Positions 25,901-33,249 of a DNA stretch of 64,000 nt are shown piece after piece. The position numbers and the translations under genes are program-made. Under the pieces are notes generated by a model. The model saw nothing but the letters and a program-made list of their open reading frames with translations. It did no database searches and was not told where the DNA came from. The stretch is from Urbifossiella sp046350095. Lineage in GTDB: Bacteria > Planctomycetota > Planctomycetia > Gemmatales > Gemmataceae. Location: positions 186,001 to 250,000 of the forward strand of contig JAXMBA010000009.1 in NCBI GenBank assembly GCA_046350095.1, read 5' to 3'. Within the stretch, counting starts at the first letter, position 1. Each line of letters begins with the position of its first letter.

Positions 25901-28789
25901 TCAGGTGACGCTGGCGACGTCCAGCCAGTTCGGTCCGGCCGCAACGTCCACCTTCAGCGGTACGTTCAGGCTCATCGCACCGGACATTTCCGCTCGCACC
26001 AGATCGACCACTGGCCGGAGGTCGTCCGGGTGAACCTCCAGAACCAATTCGTCGTGCACCGTGAGCAGAAGGTGTGCGCGGAGCGTGCAGTCGGACAGCC
26101 GACGATGGACGCCAAGGAGCGCCAATTTCATCAGGTCGGCGGCGCTCCCCTGGATCTCCATGTTGATCGCCTCGCGTTCGGCCGTCGATCGCTGCTGGTA
26201 GCTCGACCGCGGGCGGATCGCGTTCGGGTCGAACCGCCGGCGCCGCCCCAGCAACGTGCCAACGTAACCCGTCTGTCGGGCCTTGTTCAGCAGGTCCGTC
26301 TGGTATTGCAGCACCCTCGGGTAGCGGTCGAAGTACGAGTCGATGAACTGGTCCGCCTCCGCACGGCTGATCCCGAGGCGGACCGCAAGACCGGTACCGC
26401 TCATTCCGTATAGGACGCCGAAATTCACGGTCTTCGCCACGCCGCGCTGCGCCTTCGTCACCTCGGCCTCGGGCACGTTGAAAATCTGGGCTGCGACGAT
26501 TGCGTGAACGTCTTTGTCTTCTGCAAACGCCTGTTGGAGCGCGTCGTCCCTTGTGAAGTGTGCCAGCAACCGGAGTTCGACCTGCGAATAGTCGGCGGTC
26601 AGGATCACCCAGCCGTCCGGTGGCAGGAACGCCTGACGGATCTGTCGGCCCTGCTCAGTCCGGGAGGGAACGTTTTGCAGGTTCGGGTCCGACGAGCTGA
26701 GCCGACCCGTGGCCGCGACCGTCTGGTTGAACGAGGTGTGGACGCGGCCGGTGGTCGGGTTCACGAGCGTCGGAAGGGCGTCCACGTAAGTGCCCTTCAG
26801 TTTGGCGATCTGCCGGTGTTCGATGATCTTGGTCGGCAGCGCGTGCCCGAGGGCCGCGAGACGTTCGAGTGACTCCTGATCCGTACTCGGCTCGCCGGTG
26901 GTGTCGGTCCGCTTCTGCACGGGGAGCTTCATCCCGTCGAAGAGGATCTCCCGCAGTTGCTTCGGCGAGCTGATGTTGAACGACTTCCCGGCCAGTGCCG
27001 TAATGTCGGCCTCGATCCTCGCCAGTTGCGCTTCCATCTCCTTCGACAGTTTCGCCAGGAAGGGGACGTCCAGCCGCACGCCGTTGAACTCGAGCTCTGC
27101 CAGCACGTTTATCAGCGGCAGTTCGAGCGTCTCGTAGAGGGCGCGCAACCCGCCCTGGTCGATCTCGGGTTCGAGTCGGTTGGCCACGCGCAACGCGGCG
27201 TCGGCGTCTTCGCCGGCGTAGGCGGCCACCTTTGCGGTGCGGACCTGGGCCATGCCGATCTGCTTCTTCCCCTTGCCGATCAGGTCGCTGATGGGGATGT
27301 TCTCGTGGCCGAAATAGTTCCGCGTCAGGTCGTCCAGACCGTGGCTCCGTTCGCCGGCGTGGAGCAGGTAGTGCGCGACCATCGGGTCGCCGGCGACGCC
27401 CGCGAGCCGAACGCCGGACTGCCTCAGCACGAGCAGGTCGTACTTGATGTTCTGGTTGACCTTCTTAACCGCCGGGTTCTCGAACAGCGGCTTCAGAGCC
27501 GCCAGCACGCTGTCGGGGTCGAGCACCTGATCCTCGGCGGGCCCGCGAACGGGCACGTAGTACGCCTTCCCTTCCTCCCACGAGATCGCGTAGCCGACGA
27601 TGTCCGCGCGGCGCGGTTCGAGGCTGGTCGTCTCCAGGTCAAAGACGAACCGCGGCTGCTTCGACAGGTCCGCGAGGAAGGCGTCGAATTTGACGGGTGT
27701 GTCAACCAGGGTGTAGTCGCCGCACCAATCGTCGGCCGGCGGTGGGAGCGGCACGACTGAGCCGTCGTTGTCGATGGAATCGAACAGTGACGGGCCGGTG
27801 GGCTTCACCGGCTTCGGACGGCCGGCGGGTGCGGCCGCCTTCACAGCCGTCGATGGTGAGGTCAGGCCTGCGTCTTCGAGGATGGCCGCGTTTCGTGACG
27901 CCCCTCCGGCGGTCATCGTCTTGCGGACACGCTCGGCGAAGCCGCGGAAGCCGAACTCGTGGAACAATTCCAGCAGCTTCTGCCCGTCCCACTCGCGGCG
28001 CCGCCAGCTGTCCCAATCCATCGGTAGCGGCACCCGCGTGTCGAGCGTAACGAGCCTCTTCGACCGCTCCAGGTTACCATTCGCCACGGCCTCCTTCAGA
28101 GCCGCACGCACCTTCGGGCCGCCTGGGAGCTCGTCCGCATGCGCCACCACCTCGGCCAGCGTCGGGTACAGTTGCAGCCACTTCGCGGCGGTCTTGGGGC
28201 CGACGCCGGGAACGCCCGGGACGTTATCAACGGCGTCGCCGACGAGTGCCTGAAAGTCGATGACCTGCTCCGGCCGCACGCCCCACGTCGTCATCAGGCC
28301 GGCGGCATCCATCTCCTCCGCCTTGCGGAGGTTAAGAATCTTCACCTGCGAGCGGAGGCACTGCCGCAGGTCTTTGTCCGAAGAGCAAATGTAGACCGAC
28401 AGGCCGCGCGCCGCCCCTTCCGACGCCAGCGTCGCCATCACGTCGTCGGCCTCGAACCCGTCGGCCGAGAGGAACGGGATGCGCATCGCGTCGAGCACCT
28501 GATCCACCATCGGCTCCTGGATCGTCAGGTCCGCCGGCGGCGGGTCGCGGTGGGCCTTGTACTCCGGGGCCAGTTCTTCGCGGAAGGTTTTGCCGCCGCG
28601 GTCCCAGGTAGCGATCAGGTAGTCGGCCCCGCGGTCGTATAGCGACATCAGCGCCCGAGTGACGCCGAAAACGGCATTCGTCGGACGCCCGTCCGGGGCC
28701 GACATCGGGCCGATGCCGTGGAACATCTGGTAGATGAGGCCGTGAGCATCCAGTAGGTACAGGTTGCCCGCCGGCGGGGTGTCCGACAT
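25901..28789 (-). CDS. polA: DNA polymerase I
   Basis: A 962-residue PolA with all three activities. The 5'-nuclease domain (LYLLDAHGLIYQMFHG, then ADDVMATLA and GVGPKTAAKWL) is followed by a Pro/Ala linker near 300-340. The 3'-5' exonuclease domain keeps its acidic DLET motif (FVFDLETTSLEP), so proofreading is likely intact. Polymerase motifs A (DYSQVELRLLAHF), B (KTVNFGVLYGMSG) and C (VHDELVLEV) are present. It acts in repair and Okazaki-fragment maturation. ATG 28789 was preferred to a TTG at 28798. Its promoter at 28911-28940 reads toward it. Confidence 0.98.
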   Translation of the reverse strand: MSDTPPAGNLYLLDAHGLIYQMFHGIGPMSAPDGRPTNAVFGVTRALMSLYDRGADYLIATWDRGGKTFREELAPEYKAHRDPPPADLTIQEPMVDQVLDAMRIPFLSADGFEADDVMATLASEGAARGLSVYICSSDKDLRQCLRSQVKILNLRKAEEMDAAGLMTTWGVRPEQVIDFQALVGDAVDNVPGVPGVGPKTAAKWLQLYPTLAEVVAHADELPGGPKVRAALKEAVANGNLERSKRLVTLDTRVPLPMDWDSWRRREWDGQKLLELFHEFGFRGFAERVRKTMTAGGASRNAAILEDAGLTSPSTAVKAAAPAGRPKPVKPTGPSLFDSIDNDGSVVPLPPPADDWCGDYTLVDTPVKFDAFLADLSKQPRFVFDLETTSLEPRRADIVGYAISWEEGKAYYVPVRGPAEDQVLDPDSVLAALKPLFENPAVKKVNQNIKYDLLVLRQSGVRLAGVAGDPMVAHYLLHAGERSHGLDDLTRNYFGHENIPISDLIGKGKKQIGMAQVRTAKVAAYAGEDADAALRVANRLEPEIDQGGLRALYETLELPLINVLAELEFNGVRLDVPFLAKLSKEMEAQLARIEADITALAGKSFNISSPKQLREILFDGMKLPVQKRTDTTGEPSTDQESLERLAALGHALPTKIIEHRQIAKLKGTYVDALPTLVNPTTGRVHTSFNQTVAATGRLSSSDPNLQNVPSRTEQGRQIRQAFLPPDGWVILTADYSQVELRLLAHFTRDDALQQAFAEDKDVHAIVAAQIFNVPEAEVTKAQRGVAKTVNFGVLYGMSGTGLAVRLGISRAEADQFIDSYFDRYPRVLQYQTDLLNKARQTGYVGTLLGRRRRFDPNAIRPRSSYQQRSTAEREAINMEIQGSAADLMKLALLGVHRRLSDCTLRAHLLLTVHDELVLEVHPDDLRPVVDLVRAEMSGAMSLNVPLKVDVAAGPNWLDVASVT

Positions 28790-28910
28790 GGGGAACAATC
28801 CTTCCGCGTCCCGGGCAGAGTGGGGTGGGCGTGCGGGTTATGGCGGGCGACACCCGGAACCCCCGGCACTCGGCGGCCGGGCGGGCGGACGGCAGAATGA
28901 TGACAGGGAT

Positions 28911-28940
28911 ACTGTACAGATGGCACTGCGAGTGTGTCAA
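28911..28940 (-). promoter_or_regulatory. Promoter of polA operon
   Basis: TTGACA (perfect -35, 28940-28935) and TACAGT (-10, 28916-28911) are separated by 18 bases on the minus strand, about 120 bases before the polA ATG. The 327-base gap 28790-29116 otherwise holds the divergent promoter(s) of the 29117 gene and nothing else recognisable. Confidence 0.65.
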
Positions 28941-29018
28941 GCCGGCGGTTGGCGGGCGGATTAACCGGTAGCGCCGTCACCGCCGCCGCCGTAGTCGGCC
29001 CCACGTTCGTCTTTCGCG

Positions 29019-29072
29019 TTGACCGCCCGGCCGGCGCAGTTATCCTCATTTGAAGGGGCGTCGGCGTATAAT
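29019..29072 (+). promoter_or_regulatory. Promoter candidates for the coiled-coil protein gene
   Basis: TTGACC (29019-29024), 16 bases, TATCCT (29041-29046) makes one candidate. A perfect TATAAT at 29067-29072, lacking a good -35, makes a second. Both read toward the ATG at 29117. Confidence 0.5.
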
Positions 29073-29116
29073 CCTTGGGGCCGCACACGTCTCGACTCCC
29101 GTCGCCGAGGGTACCC

Positions 29117-30760
29117 ATGGCCAAGTCCGCGCCGAAAGAGACGAGCCTGCCGGTGGTGGTGTCACTGGTCTTCTTCGTCCTCACCACCATCGGGCTCGGG
29201 GTGTTCGTGTACGTCCTCTTCTCCGACCAGGAGGCGAAGGACGCCGAGGTGGCCAAGGCCAAAGACGAGGTGAAGAACCTCCGTGCCGAGGCCAAGGAGA
29301 AAGAGCTCATCGCCCGCGCCCTCCGCGTCGCGGTCGGTGTGCCCGAGGCCGACGACCTGACCGTTCTCCAGGGTGACGTGAAGGAGGGCGACAAGGTCCA
29401 GCAGGAGATCAAGAAGGTCGCCGACGCTGTCAAGAAGAAGGCGCCCGAGCTGACCAAGGCCCAGGCCGACCGGTTCAATGCCGCCATCAAGGCGTTCGCG
29501 ATGAACCCCGACGCCAAGGCGCTCGACCCCGCCGTCGCCCCGGGTGAGTTCGACGCCTGGGCCGGCGAGTTCGACAGCCAGCTGAAGGCGCCGAGCCTGG
29601 ACAAGACGCTCTTGGGCCTGGCCGCTCGTGCCCGTGTGCAGCGCGACCTGGCTCTAAACCAGTCGGCGGACACGACCGCCGCCTACGCCGACGCCCTCAC
29701 CAAACTCGACGCCGCCTCGAAGGCGTACACCGCCGCCAACAAGCTCTTCGCCGACCGGGCGGAGCAACTCCCCAAGGAGTTCAAGGCGAAGATGGACGAG
29801 TTGGAGAAGACACTCAACAGCAAGACCGCCCTGTACATCAAGGACGTGGGCGACCTGCGGGCCAAGTTCGACGAGCAGACGGCGGCCTTGGAGAAGGTGA
29901 CGGACGAGAAGCGGCGGGTGGCGGGGGACTTCGACGCGCTGAAGGGCGTAAACCGGATCCTGCTCGACAAGATCAAGCCGCCGGACCCGCTGCAGTACGA
30001 CGAGCCGCAGGGGAAGATTACCCGCCGCCTGCCGAACAACCTCGTCGAGATCGACCTCGGCTCCAGCTCGCTTGTCACCCCGGGGCTGACGTTCAGCGTG
30101 CTGCCGATCGACTTCCAGGAGAAGGGGAAGGCGTCGCAGCTGCGGACGTTCCGCGTGCCCGACGAACGCGGCATCATGCGGACGCGGACTGAGTTCGTAC
30201 CCAAGGGGACGATCGAAGTGATCGAAGTACTCGGGCCGTCGCTGTCGCGGGCCCGGATCACCGGCGAGCACGACGCCATCAGCGAGGCCGTCTTGGCCGG
30301 CGACCTGCTTTACAACTCGGTCTGGCGGCGCGGCGTCGGCGACCACATCGCCCTCATCGGCGTCTTCGACATCAACGGCGACGGTACCGACGACGTGGAG
30401 GCCGTCGAGCGCGACCTGAGGCGCATGGGCGTGGCGGTGGACGCCGTGTTCGACCTGCGGACGGGTGCGTGGAAGGGCCGGCTCACCGACCGGACGAGGT
30501 ACGTCGTGGAGGGGTACCAAATCCCGGTGTCGGCGAACGACCCTCACCAGGCGGCCAAGGCTCAGCTGATCAGCAAGCTCGGTGCAGCCCGGCAGGAGGC
30601 CGTGGGGAAGGCGATCCAGATCGTCAACTTCCGCGACTTCTTCGGCCGTACCGGCTACCGGGTGAACCCGAACGTCCCCGAGTCGCAGATCTCGCGAGCC
30701 GTGTCGCGGTACTTCGGGGCCGTCGGGACGGACCCGATGCCGATGGCGCCGAAGGACTGA
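29117..30760 (+). CDS. Membrane-anchored coiled-coil protein of unknown function
   Basis: A 547-residue protein. One N-terminal helix (VVVSLVFFVLTTIGLGVFVY, residues about 13-35) is followed by a long Lys/Glu/Ala coiled coil (residues 37-80 and 190-300). A beta-rich middle part (KITRRLPNNLVEIDLGSSSL, then TPGLTFSVLP) resembles the MreC- or FlgA-like barrel seen in planctomycete proteins. The C-terminal domain has FDINGDGTDDVEAVERDLRR and MGVAVDAVFDLR, a BRCT-like alpha/beta arrangement. The domain names beyond the helix and coiled coil are inference. It is monocistronic, with a promoter and a perfect terminator. Confidence 0.75.
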   Translation: MAKSAPKETSLPVVVSLVFFVLTTIGLGVFVYVLFSDQEAKDAEVAKAKDEVKNLRAEAKEKELIARALRVAVGVPEADDLTVLQGDVKEGDKVQQEIKKVADAVKKKAPELTKAQADRFNAAIKAFAMNPDAKALDPAVAPGEFDAWAGEFDSQLKAPSLDKTLLGLAARARVQRDLALNQSADTTAAYADALTKLDAASKAYTAANKLFADRAEQLPKEFKAKMDELEKTLNSKTALYIKDVGDLRAKFDEQTAALEKVTDEKRRVAGDFDALKGVNRILLDKIKPPDPLQYDEPQGKITRRLPNNLVEIDLGSSSLVTPGLTFSVLPIDFQEKGKASQLRTFRVPDERGIMRTRTEFVPKGTIEVIEVLGPSLSRARITGEHDAISEAVLAGDLLYNSVWRRGVGDHIALIGVFDINGDGTDDVEAVERDLRRMGVAVDAVFDLRTGAWKGRLTDRTRYVVEGYQIPVSANDPHQAAKAQLISKLGAARQEAVGKAIQIVNFRDFFGRTGYRVNPNVPESQISRAVSRYFGAVGTDPMPMAPKD

Positions 30761-30770
30761 GCTCGACCCG

Positions 30771-30803
30771 AACGCCCACCCGTTGCGACGGGTGGGCGTT
30801 TTC
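30771..30803. terminator. Bidirectional terminator, 13-bp stem
   Basis: AACGCCCACCCGT (30771-30783) pairs perfectly with 30788-30800 around TGCG, followed by TTCATTT. It sits between convergent genes (stops at 30760 and 30802). Its CCCACCCG/CGGGTGGG core recurs at 16376 and 63843. Confidence 0.85.
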
Positions 30804-31527
30804 ATTTCCTTAGACCAATTAATTCCACGTTGGTCCCTTCCACCGCAACGGCAGCCGCGTAACCGGGCATGGGGCACCAGTCGGCCACGGCCCATTCTGA
30901 GCCCGCGAACTGCGGGTGTCGCGCGGCCAGCACCGCGGCGGGCCGGGCAGGGTCGAGTTCCACGTCGAAGGCGTCGAGGACGTGCATCGTCGCCCCCGCC
31001 GCCTTGATGACCGCCTCCTTGCACACCCAGCCGCGGTAGAAGGCGTCCGGCCGCACGTCAGCACTGAGGTCGTGGTAGACCGCGCGCTCCGCCGCGGAGA
31101 AAAACCGTTCCACTAGCCCGTCGGCATCGGGTATCGTGCGGCGCTTCTCCGCGTCTACGCCGACACGCACACCGGCGACCGCCACGAGCGCCAGCCCGGG
31201 CGTGTGCGTCAGGTTGAAGTGCAGTCCCCCACTGGTGAGTTCCGGCTTGCCACCGGCAGCTACGACAATCGGCACTCGCTGAGGGGCCATATCGAGGTAG
31301 CCCCCGAGCAGCCGGCGCAGAGCCCCGCGCGCGAGTGTGAACTGGTCGCGCACCTCTTTCACCCGGTACCGCTCGGCACGGGCCCGCTCGTCGTCCGTCA
31401 GCAGCCCTGCGAGAACGCTGGCGGCGACCGGGGGGCAATTCAGGTCGATCACCCACACGTGGCACTCGCCGACAACGGGTGCTTCGGTCGCAGGTTCTGC
31501 GGGGTAGGGGCGGACGCGGGCTTGCAT
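30802..31527 (-). CDS. 4'-phosphopantetheinyl transferase (Sfp type)
   Basis: A roughly 241-residue Sfp/Gsp-type transferase. The first Mg-binding motif is VGVDAEKRR and the second is YRGWVCKEAVIKAAG, with FNLTHTPGLALVAVA before them, all in canonical order. It transfers phosphopantetheine from CoA to carrier-protein serines. ATG 31527 and GTG 31539 are both possible starts; neither has a strong ribosome-binding site. No polyketide or peptide synthetase genes are near, so it may serve carrier proteins elsewhere. Confidence 0.92.
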   Translation of the reverse strand: MQARVRPYPAEPATEAPVVGECHVWVIDLNCPPVAASVLAGLLTDDERARAERYRVKEVRDQFTLARGALRRLLGGYLDMAPQRVPIVVAAGGKPELTSGGLHFNLTHTPGLALVAVAGVRVGVDAEKRRTIPDADGLVERFFSAAERAVYHDLSADVRPDAFYRGWVCKEAVIKAAGATMHVLDAFDVELDPARPAAVLAARHPQFAGSEWAVADWCPMPGYAAAVAVEGTNVELIGLRK

Positions 31528-31611
31528 ACCGTCGGACACCTGGATTGCGGGACGAATTCAGCCGACCGCGGCAGTATACTCACCGCGTCACACACCTCCG
31601 GAGGCCAACCC

Positions 31612-32058
31612 GTGACCCGCGCCGCCGTCGCCGCCCTGCTGATGTGTGTCCCCCCCGCCGTCGCCGACCCGCCGAGCCCGCCCGTCGCTGCCGACGAGGC
31701 TGCGGTGCGGAAGGTGCTCACCGATCAGGTTGCGGCCTGGAACAAGGGCGACCTCGCCGGGTTCATGTCCGGCTACTGGAACGACGAGCGGATGACTTAC
31801 ATCTCGGGGGCGAAGTCGGTCCGCGGCTGGAAGGCGCTCCACGATCGCTACCGGACGGCGTACCAGGGCGAGGGGAAGGAGATGGGGAAGTTGTCGTTCT
31901 CCGACCTGGACAGCGAGGCCGTCGGCAACGGGGCGGTGTTGGTCCGGGGCAGGTGGGAGGTGAACGTGGGCAAAGACGCTGTGGGCGGCTGGTTCACGCT
32001 GTTGTTTCGCAAGCTGCCCGAGGGGTGGAAAATCACCCACGACCACACCTCCAAGTAA
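31612..32058 (+). CDS. Secreted NTF2/SnoaL-like protein
   Basis: A 148-residue protein starting at GTG 31612 with GGAGG 7 bases upstream. A signal peptide (VTRAAVAALLMCVPPAVA) precedes an NTF2-like fold with AVRKVLTDQVAAWNKGDLAG, the aromatic FMSGYWND segment, RYRTAYQG and a C-terminal GGWFTLLFRKLPEGWKITHD strand pair. The SnoaL/DUF4440 superfamily includes ligand-binding and enzyme versions; without partners the substrate is unknown. It converges on the RavA gene with an 8-base gap. Confidence 0.85.
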   Translation: MTRAAVAALLMCVPPAVADPPSPPVAADEAAVRKVLTDQVAAWNKGDLAGFMSGYWNDERMTYISGAKSVRGWKALHDRYRTAYQGEGKEMGKLSFSDLDSEAVGNGAVLVRGRWEVNVGKDAVGGWFTLLFRKLPEGWKITHDHTSK

Positions 32059-32066
32059 TCGATTCG

Positions 32067-33089
32067 TCACACGTCGCCCAGCAACTGCGGCACCTTCTCG
32101 CGGAGGTGGTCGATCTCCTGGTGCGTCTCGCCCAGGTACGTCAGCAGCCGCAGGTCGTCGCGGCTCACGGTTCCGCCGCCGAACAGCCAGGCCCGCACCC
32201 GGAAGAGCTTGTAGAGCTTCACGAGCTTGCGGTCCGAGATGAACACCTTGTCCTCTCGCACCAGCGTCTTCACCAGACGCTGGAACTCGCGGAACACGTC
32301 GGCCGGGAAGAACAACTGCCGGTCGGTCTGCTCCTCGCCGCGGCCGTCTGTGGTTCGACGGGCGAACAGCAGCGTCAGGTAGCGGTTTGCCTTCAGTAGG
32401 TCGTCGAGCGAGCAGTGCCCCTCGGCCCAGGGCTTCTGGTTCAGCCCGCGGTACGCCTCGGCCCGGAGCCCGGCGTCGATCAACTCGGTGAAGTGGTCGT
32501 CCTGCACCGAGCGGCTCTGTACTTTCAGGACGAAGCGGTCCTTCAGCGCCGCCAGTTCGCCCTGTTCGGGGATCTCGTTCGTGGCCGCGAACAGCACCCG
32601 CAACGGTACAGGCTCGGGCTTCCCCTCCTGGTAAAACTTCTTCTCGTTGATGATCGTCAGCAGGATGTTCAGGATTGCGGAGTTGCTCTTAAAGATCTCG
32701 TCGAGGAAGACCAGCCGCGCGGTCGGCAGCTTCCCCTCCTTCTTTCGGATGTAGCGGCCGGCGCGCAGCTCCTGGATGTCGATGGCGCCGATGATCTCAC
32801 TCGGCTCGGTGAACCGCGTCAGCATGTACTCGAAGTAGTCGGCCTCCTCGATGCCGAGAGCGTCCTTGAACTTGAGGATCAGGTCACTCTTCGCGGTGCC
32901 GGGCGGGCCGACGAGCAACAACGGTTCCTGGGCCACGGCGGCGACGACCATCAGGTCGATGATCTCCTGCTTGTTCACGAAGAACCGCCCGAGCGACTCG
33001 CGGAACCGGTTGATCCGGGAGCGGATGGCGTCGGCCTCGGCCTGGAGGTCGGTGAGCGAGAGGTCTTCGGGGGCGGGGGTTGCGGGCAT
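32067..33089 (-). CDS. RavA/MoxR-type AAA+ ATPase
   Basis: A 340-residue MoxR-family ATPase. Walker A is LLLVGPPGTAKSDLI (near residues 57-71), Walker B LVFLDEIFKSN, with sensor 1 FAATNEIPEQGELAALKDRF and a C-terminal lid with RKLVKLYKLFRVRAWLFGGG. Its closest style is the RavA group rather than the generic MoxR group. Such ATPases assemble or activate complexes together with VWA-domain partners. The VWA protein at 5182-6885 is the only candidate visible, 25 kb away. ATG 33089 has weak translation signals. The gene is divergent from ppc across 160 bases. Confidence 0.92.
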   Translation of the reverse strand: MPATPAPEDLSLTDLQAEADAIRSRINRFRESLGRFFVNKQEIIDLMVVAAVAQEPLLLVGPPGTAKSDLILKFKDALGIEEADYFEYMLTRFTEPSEIIGAIDIQELRAGRYIRKKEGKLPTARLVFLDEIFKSNSAILNILLTIINEKKFYQEGKPEPVPLRVLFAATNEIPEQGELAALKDRFVLKVQSRSVQDDHFTELIDAGLRAEAYRGLNQKPWAEGHCSLDDLLKANRYLTLLFARRTTDGRGEEQTDRQLFFPADVFREFQRLVKTLVREDKVFISDRKLVKLYKLFRVRAWLFGGGTVSRDDLRLLTYLGETHQEIDHLREKVPQLLGDV

Positions 33090-33249
33090 CGGGTACGGGT
33101 TCCGTGGCCGAGGTCGAAAGGGGAATTCTAACCGGACCGGCCCCCGCGGGGAATCTCGGCCGCGGGATGGTCCCATCATCCCGTATGCTATCTCCCACGG
33201 CCGCCGCCCCCTCTCCCGGCGAGCTGCCTCGGCGTGCGCGGGAGACGAC

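Noticed and set aside
29075..29116. Upstream start for the coiled-coil protein
   Set aside because: It would begin almost on the TATAAT element; ATG 29117 directly precedes the membrane helix.
32851..33249. N-terminal extension of PEP carboxylase from 32851
   Set aside because: It is the antisense of the RavA gene; GGAG plus ATG 33250 gives the normal PEPC start.
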